Below, one piece after another: positions 17,800 through 28,547 of a stretch of 64,000 bases of DNA. Positions within the stretch are counted from its first letter, which is position 1, and the number at the start of each line of letters is the position of its first letter. The stretch comes from Trichomonas vaginalis G3 (taxonomy: Eukaryota > Parabasalia > Trichomonadida > Trichomonadidae): assembly GCF_026262505.1 (NCBI RefSeq), contig NC_067205.1:23903585-23967584 (forward strand), written 5' to 3'. The notes under the pieces were generated by a model. It did not search any database. It had not been told where the DNA came from and was given only the letters and a program-made list of their open reading frames with translations. A program made the translations under genes and the position numbers.

Positions 17800-18556
17800 A
17801 GTGACAGAGAAGTGACAAAACATTTACGAAGAAGTCTTGACAAAACATTTACGAAGAAATCATGAGTTTTCTACCCTCTTGAATTTTCATGAAATTTACA
17901 CCAAAAATATATTTTATGTTAGAATGTTAGATCTAACATGTTTTCTAACATGTTTTCTAACATCGTAGAAAACTCTTGAAAATCATGAAATTTACACCAA
18001 AAAATAATGTTTATGTTAGAATGTTAGATCTAACCTTCTACCCTAAATTATATTTTTGGGTCCTTTACGCTCATTACGAAGAAGTCTTGACAAAACATAT
18101 ACGAAGAAGAAGTTTCGACAAAACATTTACGAAAAATCATGAGTTTTTCTACGATGTTAGAAAACATGTTAGAAAACGTGTTAGATCTAACATTCTAACA
18201 TAAACATTATTTTTGGGTCCTTTACGCTCATTACGAAGAAGTCTTGACAAAACATTTACGTTCATGTTTGACAAAACATTTACGAAGAAGTCTTGACAAA
18301 ACATTTACGATGAAATTCATGACAAAACATTTACGATGAAGAAGTTTCGACAAAACATTTACGAAGAAATCATGAGTTTTCTACGATGTTAGAAAACATG
18401 TTAGAAAACGTGTTAGATCTAACATTCTAACATAAACATTATTTTTGGGTCATTTACGCTCATTACGAAGAAGTCTTGACAAAACATTTACGATGAAATC
18501 ATGACAAAACATTTACGATGAAATCATGACAAAACATTTACGATGAAATCATGACA
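17800..18556. repeat. Subterminal repeat region, right end of element A
   Basis: Non-coding. Contains hairpin repeats at about 17916-17963, 18013-18044 (shortened), 18154-18201 and 18386-18433, embedded in many copies of the 25-bp direct repeat (ACGAAGAAGTCTTGAC-type and ACGATGAAATCATGAC-type). Reading frames here are artefacts. Confidence 0.88.
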
Positions 18557-18643
18557 AAAAAGTCAACGGCTGGTCGGCTGGGGTTCGGTCCTCCTCTTGG
18601 GTCTTGGGAAAAATTCTTAGGGCTGGAAGCCCTCCGAATAAAA
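18557..18643. other. GC-richer unique insert next to right TIR of element A
   Basis: About 85 bp (GTCAACGGCTGGTCGGCTGG onward) absent from the otherwise equivalent end of B. It contains AGGGCT-GGA-AGCCCT at 18619-18633, which resembles the TIR hairpin with its inner stem removed. Origin unknown. Confidence 0.6.
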
Positions 18644-18734
18644 ACTTCATTTATACTAAACATCTTCAGGGCTAGAAGGCACGAAGTGCCTGGAAGCCCC
18701 ACTACCTTTTTTTTTTTTTTTTTTTTTTTTTTTT
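18640..18734 (+). repeat. Right terminal inverted repeat of element A
   Basis: The segment matches the right end of element B and the reverse complement of B's left end. It ends in a run of about 28 T (18707-18734). Inside is a nested palindrome: GGGGCT-type outer arms pair with AGCCCC, and GGCAC pairs with GTGCC around a GAA loop, so the repeat can fold on itself. Confidence 0.88.
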
Positions 18735-18736
18735 CC

Positions 18737-18742
18737 TAATTG
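18737..18742. repeat. Left target-site duplication of element B (TAATTG)
   Basis: The six bases TAATTG directly precede the A-run that opens element B and are repeated at 43200-43205. Only CC (18735-18736) separates them from the T-run of element A. Six bp is the usual Polinton duplication length. Confidence 0.8.
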
Positions 18743-18835
18743 AAAAAAAAAAAAAAAAAAAAAAAAAAAGGTAGTGGGGCTTCCAGGCACTTCGTGCCTT
18801 CTAGCCCCGTTGATGTTTAGTATAAAATGAAAGTC
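18743..18835 (+). repeat. Left terminal inverted repeat of element B
   Basis: It starts with a run of 27 A (18743-18769) followed by the GGTAGTGGGGCTTCC block. It is the inverse of 43105-43199 with only a few mismatches. It has the same nested palindrome as the other ends. This sets the left boundary of element B. Confidence 0.92.
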
Positions 18836-19730
18836 TTTACGAAGAAGAACTTTACAAAACATAGACAAGAAAGTTCATGAGGAAGTCTCAACAAAGTCTT
18901 TACGATGAAGAACTTTACAAAACATAGACAAGAAAGTTCATGAGGAAGTCTCAACAAAGTCTTTACGATGAAGAACTTTACAAAACATAGACAAGAAAGT
19001 TCATGAGGAAGTCTCAACAAAGTCTTTACGATGAAGAACATTACAAAACTTCATCGTCAATGAGTGTAAATCAGGCAAAAATATATTTTAGGGTAGAAGG
19101 GTATATCTAACCTCTTTTCTAACCTCTTTTCTACCCTCTTGAATTTTCATGAAATTTACACCAAAAATATATTTTAGGGTAGAAGGGTATATCTAACCTC
19201 TTTTCTAACCTCTTTTCTACCCTCTTGAATTTTCATGAAATTTACACCAAAAATATACTACTAGGGTCATTTACGAAGAAATCTCAACAAAGTCTTTACG
19301 ATGAAGTCTTGACAAAGTCTTTACGAAGAAGTCTCAACAAAGTCTTTACGAAGAAGTCTTAACAAAGTCTTTACGAAGAAATTCATGAAAATTCAAGAGG
19401 GTAGAAAAGAGGTTAGAAAAGAGGTTAGATATACCCTTCTACCCTAAAATATATTTTTGGGTCATTTACACTCATTTACGAAGAAATCTCAACAAAGTCT
19501 TTACGAAGAAGTCTCAACAAAGTCTTTACGAAGAAGTCTCAACAAAGTCTTTACGAAGAAATTCATGAAAATTCAAGAGGGTAGAAAAGAGGTTAGAAAA
19601 GAGGTTAGATATACCCTTCTACCCTAAAATATATTTTTGGGTCATTTACACTCATTTACGAAGAAATCTCAACAAAGTCTTTACGAAGAAGTCACAATAA
19701 AACATCTGTCAAAAACCGTTTTTTACTTCA
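18836..19730. repeat. Subterminal repeat region, left end of element B
   Basis: Non-coding. Long tandem units (about 78 bp, three copies at 18840-19045) lead into hairpin repeats of the GGGTAG/CTACCC type at 19090-19137, 19176-19223, 19398-19445 and 19578-19625. These are separated by 25-bp direct repeats of the TCTCAACAAAGTCTTTACGA type. Confidence 0.88.
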
Positions 19731-19736
19731 CTTAAA

Positions 19737-22140
19737 ATGCCACGTAAGCTACGTAAGAATATACGTAAGAGGAAGAGAGCATTGAAACATCCAATAGTAA
19801 AACTGACACCACAACAACAGTTGCAACAACAAATTATGAATGACCCCACTATGTTGCAACAAATGTCAAGCAATCCTATGCTTTTAAACCGAGTTGTTGG
19901 TGCACAGAGTGGAGGTTTAAGAGCGGCACTTTTAGCGAAAATGGCAGGCTATGGTGGAGCTGCAGACGGAACAGCCTATAACCCTCAAAGTCAAATGAAT
20001 TTGAGTTCACTCAAAAATCAAATAACAGATGTCAAAAAGTCAAACATAGACATACAGAAGCAAATAAGTGAAAACGAAAAGAAACTAGAATATGACAGAC
20101 ACACAAAGAAACTCAATGAGTTAAACGTAGAGAAAAAGAAGAAAGAAGAACAACTGAAAGAACTAAGTACAGAGGAATATGCGAAAAAAGTGTCAGAAAA
20201 AGCAGCAGAAGTAGCAAAAATGGAACAAGATGTCATAAATTTGAAAAACCATACTACTCAATATAAAATACTGAAAGATGAAGAGATAAAACAAAAAGCC
20301 CTGAAGACATATATGGATAGCGATGAGTATAAAAAAGAAGTTGAAGCAAATGTAAAGGCAGAAAAACTTTTACAGTTGCAAAACCAAACCGTACAGTATG
20401 AAAACTTAGCACAAGAAAGTAAAAATAACGACGCGGCTATGCAAAAGGCAATGAAAAGCTCAGAATATATAAAAGCTAAATGACTGGTTAGATGCCCAAG
20501 CCAACGCTAAAGCAGCCCAACTCATAGGGTCAATAAGGACAAAAATACAAGCGGATGAAGACAGTTCAAATGAAGCTTTAACAAATGCTGACTTTAAGAA
20601 CGCCTTCGAAGCTCTTCATAGTAAGGTGAAACAAGTGAACGACTTCTCATCTGGAAAGAAACTGAAGTCTGAAGTTTCGACAAAGAGTTAAGAGAAGTAG
20701 CACAAAATATGACGAAAATAACAGATGCAGCAACGAGACAGGCAGTTCAAAGTGCCTATGACGCCGTTAGAGCAACTGTTGTGAAAAGTCAAGAAAAAGA
20801 GTTACAACAGACCAAAACAGACCTAGTAAATGCTTTCTAAGAACGAAAAGTCAGGTAGGACATTACGCTGCAGATGGAACATATGTGCCAGCTGGTGGAA
20901 CTTATATACCACCAAACCCTCCAAGAGAAGCACCTGCACCAGGACTACCTAACACATTTACATCGTCACATGGACACAGACACAGGCATGCACCAAAACC
21001 AACACAACAACCAACAGTTCAAAACCCTGCACAACAACCAACAGTTCAAAACCCTGCACAACAACCACCTCCACAACCAGAGCAAGGACATAAAATAAGT
21101 AGAGAACAAGTAAACCAAGAATTCTTAAAATGCTTAAAGAAGAGTGTGGTTTCCCAGATACTGTTGACTTTAGTGACAGATATAAAGAAGCTATTGGAAA
21201 GTTCAAGGATGGAAATACTGACCCGAACCTATTTAGCTTTATGGCTCAGCACCAAAACGGATATAATTCAAACCTGGAAAATACAAGCTCGCTAAGGGAT
21301 ATGATTTAATAGCATATCATCCAAATGACATGGATGAATTTACTCCGAGATATTTGATGTCAGAGCTAAATGACAATTCAACTTTCGTCATGAAACGCGT
21401 AAAAAATAGAGACGGAACGAAAGAACAAAGGCTTATGAATGCGGATGACGTAGATAGGGAAATTGTTGAAAACGGTCTCGGAATATATGAAATGCCAGCA
21501 GATGAGGTACAAGAAACTCCACAGGAAGAAGTTCAGATACAACCAGACATGGAAGAAATAGTTCAGCAACAACAGCTAGAAGAGCCTGAAGGAAACGAAC
21601 AGTCACTCCTTTGGAAACTAACTTCACAGAACTAGATGAAGATTTGAACAGCCGAAAAATCTTGACCCTCAACAAGAGTATGCGGAGAATATGGAATCTT
21701 TCCAAGAGTCTAAAAAAAATTCGGCTGACATAGTAGAAGAATATCGAAAAATGTTTGCCGACATACAAAAGACTCCAACATCAGATGAAAATATTCAGCA
21801 TAGAATGGAAGAACTGAAAAAAAATGTACACAAATACAACAACCTTTTTACTTACGAGCATTTAACGTTCAATCTTCGGATGAACTCGGTGAAGATAAAA
21901 GGTTAAATTTCAAAGAAAACATATAGAAATGAAACATTGTTTAAAGTTCATTCAGAACCTAACCAAGATGGAAACAAACCTACTTTTGTTTCTGCAGACG
22001 ATGGAACTACAATGAGATGGGGTCATAAAGCTAATTCGGATAGGTGGTTCATAAACTTACAACCACAATTCCAAGAAGTTGTAGACGCAATGGAAGTCAA
22101 TGGTGAACGAGATATAGCTGGTATTTTAAGCGCGCTTTAA
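19737..22140 (+). pseudogene. Long coiled-coil virion-type protein region, broken (element B)
   Basis: First coding region of element B. It starts with a very basic N-terminus (MPRKLRKNIRKRKRALKHP), then a Gln-rich stretch and LLAKMAGYGGAADG. Long Lys/Glu coiled coils, a His/Pro/Gln-rich repeat part and an acidic part follow. Broken at about five points. The basic start and the MAGYGG phrase resemble processed core proteins of adenovirus-like viruses, but this is only a resemblance. The equivalent in A lies outside the window. Confidence 0.6.
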
Positions 22141-22715
22141 TGCCATTGAAAGATATGAAACATGCAGATATTTTGGACCAGTATGAAATGAACATGGCTG
22201 ATGGAAATATAACACCTGACGTTCTAGAACATTTATCTCAAAGAACTACACAGAACCATAGAGATGGTATATTTGGTGAAGAGTTTAGAAAGAAAGTTAG
22301 GGAGAGCGAAGGAAGAGAACCTATTGTACATGACCTTGCAAATGAAAGTTTACAAAATGTCATAAAAACTTACTTTGCAGACAATGAACTGAGAAGGGAT
22401 GAATATTTAAGAAAACTCAAATGGACAGTACCAAATGAAATGTTAGTATTGAAAAACATGTTCCTTGACAAAATAAAACCAACTACAGAAATAAACGACG
22501 CAAGACTGAAAGATTGGGTAAAAGCTTTCCCATTCACAAAAGATATTGTTGGTAACATGGAAAGAAAACCAGAATGGCTACAAAAACATATATTTGGAAA
22601 CGAGCATATTCCATATGGACAGGCACTGTTTGAAGAGCTTGAACCAGAAACTCAGGAAAGAGTCATGCAAACAATACGCGAAGACTCAAATACAGACTAT
22701 GACAACTCTTTCTAG
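22140..22715 (+). CDS. Unknown 191-aa protein (element B)
   Basis: Looks whole; its start codon touches the end of the preceding region. Mostly helical and acidic, with a central block KWTVPNEMLVLKNMFLDKI. No family recognised. Located just upstream of the capsid gene, so a virion or assembly role is possible. It could instead be the end of the large upstream region. Confidence 0.55.
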   Translation: MPLKDMKHADILDQYEMNMADGNITPDVLEHLSQRTTQNHRDGIFGEEFRKKVRESEGREPIVHDLANESLQNVIKTYFADNELRRDEYLRKLKWTVPNEMLVLKNMFLDKIKPTTEINDARLKDWVKAFPFTKDIVGNMERKPEWLQKHIFGNEHIPYGQALFEELEPETQERVMQTIREDSNTDYDNSF

Positions 22716-22732
22716 GATATAGGTTACCTGAG

Positions 22733-22993
22733 ATGGGCGACCAGAGCCCAAAGGCAAAAAGGACATGGGAAATTTACAACATACTAGGTGAACATGAGGC
22801 AAAGATGCAACAACTTGAAGCAGAGGGCAAGTTACCAAAGCGACACCAAAGAAGAAGAGTAGAACAAAGTGAAAGTAGTGAAGAAGTAACTTCATCTAGT
22901 GAAAGTAGTGGCAATGAAGGAAAAAGAAGAGTTAAAAACTCAGTCAGGAAGAAAGTAAAGCTTGGTCCACGTGGGTTCTATTATGACATATAA
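22733..22993 (+). CDS. Small basic Ser-rich protein upstream of capsid (element B)
   Basis: 86 aa, looks whole. An N-terminal helix (RTWEIYNILGEHEAKMQQL), a Ser/Glu cluster and a basic C-terminus (KNSVRKKVKLGPRG). A DNA-binding core protein would fit the composition, but nothing more specific is visible. Confidence 0.5.
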   Translation: MGDQSPKAKRTWEIYNILGEHEAKMQQLEAEGKLPKRHQRRRVEQSESSEEVTSSSESSGNEGKRRVKNSVRKKVKLGPRGFYYDI

Positions 22994-23025
22994 ATCCAAC
23001 TATTCTATATTTTTACTCATATGAA

Positions 23026-24463
23026 ATGTACGCCGCTCAGAATATAACGCCAACAGTTTTGGATGCTATGAATGGAAATGTTTCCGAATGGTATAACGAA
23101 TGCGACAATGCCATTAGAAGGTCAGAAATAGTTCCTGGAACTTACGAATATACAACTGCTGTTTCTTATGGAAATGTAGGTGAGTTTGGAGAAGGTTCTT
23201 CAACAACAGTAGATATTGCTTGCGACAGGTTTCATATTATTTCTATTGACAACTCATTCTTATACGTGGAACAAGACATTGAAATAAAACCTTCTGCCAA
23301 GTTGTCTGACAAGAAAGGTTGCAATGGTATTTTCTATGTCGGATACCAATATGCTCCAGAAGTTTTATGGGATATAAGATATATTCTAACTCTGACTTAG
23401 TTCAAACAGTAACATGGGCAAACTATGAATGGTTCGCTTTGAGAAACTCAGTACAACCACAAGCTAGAGAACAAACAGACCAATATGCAACTATTGAGAA
23501 AAGAAGACTTGACCCTAACGTTCCAGGAGTTTATGTTGACCTTTCTGGACAAACTGCAGCAGCAGTAACCAAAGTAAAACTGAAACTTAGAGTTCCTTTG
23601 TCATCTTTCCTCATCTTCAGGTTTTTAAGATACTTGCCAAACTGGGCAGGAAAAATTTCTATCGAACTTACTCCAAGCAAAAATAACTTAGTCATTGCAC
23701 CAACACAAGACCCATTCACTCTTACAGACGTAAAGGGAGCAAATCAAACGTCATTCGCCGAATTTTGCAAAGACAAAGTTGACTTAGACTTTGGTTTCTC
23801 AAACCTCAACACTGAAGTAAACTATTATTTCAATGCTGCTGGAACTGCTTGGGACCCAGTTAAGTTCACATGCGAAAATTTGAATGCAAGAGAATAGAAA
23901 GCAGACTTGCAGTCTATATGTTGGACCCAGATATTTCAAATGCTTTAGCTGCCAAATATATTGCAGTTCCACTTATGTTCCCTATACACCAAATATCTGT
24001 CAAAGACTTTGCAGGTGAAGTTGGAAACCAAAGTGCTGACCCAGGTGCAAGAACAGATATTGCTTTAACAACTGCAATGAAACATGCAGATACTATGTTT
24101 GTACTGTTCAGACGAACTATAAATGACTATTCTTGCTTCTACAACCCTGGTATTAAATACCATATAAACATAGATGGCAAATACTATCCAAGAGAAGAAT
24201 ATTCTACAGTTGAGGATATGAGGTCATACAACTTGACATTAGATGCTATGAACTTTAACAACAACTTCACAACAACCATAAACCCTGAAATGCAAAGTTC
24301 TATTATGCCATATGTGAAAGTATGGACTCATACAGGAGGTCAAAAAACTCAATATACAAATGGAGACCGTTCAAAACTTTGGCTTGGCATTCCATTTGCT
24401 GACTCAGAAGACTTTATGGGTGGTATTTCACTGTTGGTACAGTTCAATACAATATACTGGTGA
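23026..24463 (+). pseudogene. Double jelly-roll major capsid protein, broken (element B)
   Basis: Polinton-type major capsid protein. Diagnostic stretches are the N-terminal strands with DRFHIISIDNSFLYVEQDIE, the segment FRFLRYLPNWAGKISIELT with the nearby NLVIAPTQDP, and later strands with FVLFRRTINDYSC and KYHINIDGKYYP. Length (about 480 codons) suits the family. The protein forms the hexagonal capsomers. Broken at about two points. No capsid gene of A is in the window. Confidence 0.82.
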
Positions 24464-24953
24464 CAGAGACGGTCCAGATAACTGAGAGCAAAGAAGTTTA
24501 CAAAACCAATAGCACTTTTCACAGAAGATGCTCTTTGAAGATTCGTTCGATGAAACCTGCTGGGGCTCCTCAGATTGGCATAACGACAGCTTCCATCGAG
24601 CAGATTTTGGCAGCAGGTCAGTAAGTTGTTCTTGAACTGACTTCTCTCCGTCAAATATTGACAGTACGCCAGTTTTGACATAAAATTGTATTATAAACTT
24701 ACCTTTAGAAATATCGGTCAGTTTTTGTTATATTTTTGTCTGCTTCAAGAACTTTCACCATTTCAGTTATACCAACTTTCTTTGCTTTATGAAAATATTT
24801 TGGTTCAGCAATATTGCTATTCTATAAACATTTTCCATTGTTTGTGTAAAGAACTATTCTGTCAATGTATTTGTATTGTTTGTGTGTGTAAACTTTGTTT
24901 TGCTTCAATTCGAAGAGATACTCAAATACGTCCATCTTTTTATTCTAAGTAAA
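24464..24953. other. Spacer after the capsid gene (element B)
   Basis: About 490 bp with no convincing gene. Short open stretches near 24520-24640 could be a relic, but I cannot assign them. The right part is AT-rich and leads into the next start at 24954. Confidence 0.5.
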
Positions 24954-25556
24954 ATGTCATTTCCGAAAAATAGAAGCGTAAGTGTTTCAAAAGGTTTAAT
25001 GGCGATGGCAGATGTGAAGTTAAATTCACCAACTCAAACAAACAGTCAAAGTGTTGTTGTCAATGTCAAAGAAAGAGATGTTGAAGTGGGGAAACCATAC
25101 GAAGACGAAGATGGTATAGCAATTGTTCCTGTAAAAGAACAACCAACATATCCTGAAGTTAGCAGAGACTTAAGTTCTGTTGCAGATATTCGAAACGACT
25201 ACCAACAACTGAAAGACAAACTTAAAACTCAGGAGAAGATTTGTCAGGCTTTGGGTATAATGTTAAACTTGGTTGAGCACAACCCTGTAAAAGTGAACTC
25301 ATATGTCATTGCACCTCATGAAGTTTTGAAAGAACTATTGAAACTTTTGACAGAGGCAGACGATATAAACATCAAAGAAATAGAACCCGACGTTAGTTGC
25401 TGTGGTGTTTCATATAATGTCATTGACAAGATATACGTTATGAAAGGAGGTGAAACGTTGAACTTAAAGTATAGTTTCCCAGACGTCATAAAAATATTTG
25501 ACGACCACAACATTTTCATTAAAATTTACTTGCTAAGTAAATGGCAGAAGACATAG
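24954..25556 (+). CDS. Unknown 200-aa Polinton protein (element B)
   Basis: Looks whole from MSFPKNRSVSV. The N-terminal third is polar, with a short acidic stretch KPYEDEDGIAIVPV. A coiled segment (NDYQQLKDKLKTQEKICQAL) and a globular C-terminus with PDVSCCGVSYNVIDKIYV follow. No family recognised. The 3' end overlaps the penton-like gene's start by 16 nt. Its position just after the capsid suggests a virion or assembly protein. Confidence 0.6.
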   Translation: MSFPKNRSVSVSKGLMAMADVKLNSPTQTNSQSVVVNVKERDVEVGKPYEDEDGIAIVPVKEQPTYPEVSRDLSSVADIRNDYQQLKDKLKTQEKICQALGIMLNLVEHNPVKVNSYVIAPHEVLKELLKLLTEADDINIKEIEPDVSCCGVSYNVIDKIYVMKGGETLNLKYSFPDVIKIFDDHNIFIKIYLLSKWQKT

Positions 25557-26327
25557 TGGTTTATACTATTACGACTAAAAACCCTGAGTCATATAATTCT
25601 ATAACAACAAACTTACAAAGTCCTCAAGGACGATATTGTAAACTGACCTTAAACACGATGACGACTAAAGCCTGTTTTGCTCTTTTGACACCAGAAGACT
25701 TTGTTGTTGTGAATGGTAAAAATACTTCTTTGAAGATACTTACTCAGATATAACCACAACAGGTTTTGTTGACTTATTTAATACTTTAAGGACGGATGTA
25801 ACATGTGCTGCAACTAGAGCAGGTTTCATTATGTTTGGATGTCCGACTGAGTTTAGTATAAACGATATGAGCTATAATACAAAACTTATATCTGGTTTTT
25901 ACTACCAACAGTTTCCTATAACAGGAAAAGGTGTCATACAAGGTCTATCCGTTCCATTGACTTTAAGCACACCTATTTTATATATTGTTTCAAACTTAGG
26001 TTCAAAGTGCTATTCGAATGTCGACAGAAACTACTATGACCAAAAAGATACTCATGCGTATAAACAACACTTTCTCTGCGGTTTGCCTATTGTTCATTCG
26101 AATGCAGAGTTTTCAGCTTTAGTAAACTCAAACACTTTAGCAAACATAACTTAACCTTAGTTGACGCAAACTTTGTTCCTGTAAAACTTTTATGTCCTAT
26201 GTATTTGTCAATGACGGCAGAAAGTTTCGAATTGGAAGATGCAACTGGTGAAAGTATTGTATTACAAGAACAACTTCAACAACAAATAGCTCAAGAACAA
26301 CAAATGCAACAACAAGCTCAAGAATAA
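25541..26327 (+). pseudogene. Penton-like minor capsid protein candidate, broken (element B)
   Basis: Close relative of the whole gene at 443-1240, with the same strand-rich core, the LVDANFVPVKLL segment and Gln-rich tail. Broken at about three points. Confidence 0.6.
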
Positions 26328-26354
26328 AAAAATATTTTTTTTATTTTTATAAAA

Positions 26355-27586
26355 ATGTACAGAATAGACGTTTCAGATTTTTATGACTTCCAAGCGTTCA
26401 GAAATATGTGTCCATTTAGAGACTATAACAAAGCAGTCGAGAATTTGAAACGTTTAGTCATTTATGTCGACTCTGCCCAGAATGTTATGTCATGAAAGAA
26501 TGGGATGTTGTCTTTAACAAACCAAGAGCAACCATAGTTTCAGAACAAGAATGTAGACAGAAACTTAAGAAAATAAAAGTCGTACAGTTGGTATGAAGAT
26601 GTTAGATGCTTGGGATATCTTATTGTCAAAGTTAGAAGATTTTTTCAGTTCGTGTATAAAGTTCTATACACCATCTCCAAACTTCTATTCTATCTTCACT
26701 GGATATAAATACGAACAAGTAGAATGGAAAGAAATGTTATAGAAGCTTGGTTAGACATGTCAAAGAAATTATATGCAATGGAAACGAAAAGAGTCTATGA
26801 GTATATCTTATGTTGGTTTGCAAACATCTTACAACATCCAAGTGCTAAAAATGAAACTGCTCTCATTATAATTGGAAAACAAGGACTGGTAAGAACACTT
26901 TCTTTACAGATATCTTATGCAAACTGTTAGAGGGCTATTCGAACCCTAATATGACAAACTTAGAAAACATCTGCGGTAAATTTAACTCTTCATAGAGAAT
27001 ATGAAACTTATAGTATGTAACGAACTTCAAAGTATAGATACAACAAAGGTTTTAAACTCAGATGCTTTGAAGAGTCTTATAACAGACAAAGTTGGAGTTG
27101 TTGAAAGAAAATATAAAGACCAAAGAGTTTGTGAAAATGTTGCAAATTTCATCATGGTTTCAAACAACGCCGTTCCGATGAAGTTAGAAAGTTCTGACAG
27201 AAGATATGTAGTTGTCAGAACGTCAGAAGCTCATATGCAAGATACAGAATATTTTGACGACTTAGCAGAAAACTTTGACACCTAACTTTTACAACCACTT
27301 GTTCTCATATTTCATGACATTAGATATTTCTAAGTTCAATCCAAGACAAATTCCGCATACAGAAGAGAGACAAACATTGTTAGAAGCAAACAAGAGTGTA
27401 TATGAACTGTTCATAGATGAGACTAACTTTGAGTGTTTAGATGAAAGGTCATTGTACGATTCATATAAACAATATTGTCAAGAGTATGGTTATATGGCAG
27501 CGTCTAAACGTACATTCTTGGCAAATGTCAAAAATCTTTTAGATGTTCAGAACGGCGTATATACAAAGAAAAATTTTTCTGAGTAA
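26355..27586 (+). pseudogene. SF3 helicase (D5-like), broken (element B)
   Basis: Same gene as 1271-2503, with the sensor block ANFIMVSNNAVPMKLESSDR and a helical C-terminal domain visible. Broken at about six points, more than its partner in A. Confidence 0.78.
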
Positions 27587-27621
27587 ATTTAAAAAAAATA
27601 TTTTTTTATCCGATAGAAAAG

Positions 27622-28041
27622 ATGACGAAATATATTTCAGTCAACAAGTACATGACAGAAGTCAAAGAAGAACTAGACCCATTCGCTTATTTGAATGTTT
27701 ACTTCTACCATTTTGAAAAGTCTACATATGACAAAGTTTGGAACATCGAACCCGTTAAGTTTGCTATTGTGACTAAAAATGGTGCGAAATTTGAAGACTT
27801 AGACATAGAAGGTTTGTTAGCAGTCAAAGAAAATTTTGACAGAAAGTTCTCAAACCTTAAAGAAGGCAAAGCATACAAACTTGTTATACCTTATGAACCA
27901 AAGAAGACAGACGACTATGAATATTATGAGTCTAAGATAGTTGAAGTTCAAGGTAAATTGGGTAAAAAGATTTTAGAGTCTAAGCCAGTGTTTGCTCCTA
28001 AAGAGGAAGAGAACATTGACATTGACCCAGAAATGTTCTAA
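27622..28041 (+). CDS. Unknown 139-aa protein after helicase (element B)
   Basis: Looks whole: MTKYISVNKYM start, YLNVYFYHFEKS segment, then two-domain-like body and an acidic end ENIDIDPEMF. An AAAAAATATTTTTTTATCC leader precedes it. The acidic C-terminal tail is reminiscent of single-stranded DNA-binding proteins, but there is no alignment to support this. Confidence 0.65.
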   Translation: MTKYISVNKYMTEVKEELDPFAYLNVYFYHFEKSTYDKVWNIEPVKFAIVTKNGAKFEDLDIEGLLAVKENFDRKFSNLKEGKAYKLVIPYEPKKTDDYEYYESKIVEVQGKLGKKILESKPVFAPKEEENIDIDPEMF

Positions 28042-28057
28042 AAATAAAATTTTATTT

Positions 28058-28511
28058 TTACATGTCATATCTCACCTTCTCTGGAACTGGCTCTGGCTCT
28101 TTCTTCTCTTCTTCTACTTTCTTTTCTTTCTTCTCTCTCTTCTTCTTCTTCTCTGGTGGAGTTATGTCAAACTTCTCAGAACCATATTTTTGTAAAAGGT
28201 CTTTGTCCTTTAATAGCTCTTCTATTCTGTTTTCTATTTCATCTTCAAGAACAGCGCATGTGTCTTCTTTGCATTCTAAGAACTTTTGTTGGACTTCATC
28301 TTTCCAATCGGCGTCATCTCTGTCAACAAGTCTGTCATTGACAAATTTTAAGACTCTCTGCTTAATGTTTTATGGTTCTTGTCATATTCCCAGAAACAGA
28401 ACTTTAGAACAAATTCCCCTTTCTTGTTTACACTATGTAAGATTTTATGGTCGACAGATGTTTGCTGTCGAAAAGCTTGTCTCGAATATAGATAGCGAAA
28501 TCGCTAGACAT
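28058..28511 (-). pseudogene. Homologue of 2974-3429, broken (element B)
   Basis: Minus-strand counterpart of the 151-aa unknown gene, with the same Lys-rich and Glu/Pro tail. Broken at about three points. Converges with the preceding gene. Confidence 0.6.
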
Positions 28512-28547
28512 TTTCTAAAAGATAAAATTTTTAATTTTTCTAAAAAT

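Larger units (their letters stand above)
1..18734 (+). mobile_element. Polinton/Maverick element A (left end outside window)
   Basis: This is a Trichomonas-type Maverick/Polinton fossil whose left end lies beyond the window. Its right end is a terminal inverted repeat finishing in a T-run at 18734. Visible parts are an unknown gene, penton-like gene, SF3 helicase, A32 ATPase, KilA-N genes, HNH endonuclease, rve integrase, phage-type fibre, small virion-like genes and a Dam-type methyltransferase. Gene order and sequence follow element B closely over 1-9.9 kb and 11.8-18.7 kb, while 9.9-11.8 kb differs and lacks the polymerase. It is broken, with about ten breaks in the visible part. High similarity to B implies a recent burst, and the end-to-end geometry suggests A was in place before B. 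Confidence 0.9.

Noticed and set aside
18551-19041. Frames over the TIR and subterminal repeats, some with poly-Phe or poly-Lys
   Set aside because: They are products of the homopolymer runs and of tandem repeats, with no conserved start or family.
24686-24952. 88-codon plus-strand frame between capsid and the next gene
   Set aside because: Cys/Leu/Phe-rich low-complexity reading of AT-rich DNA without a counterpart elsewhere in the window.
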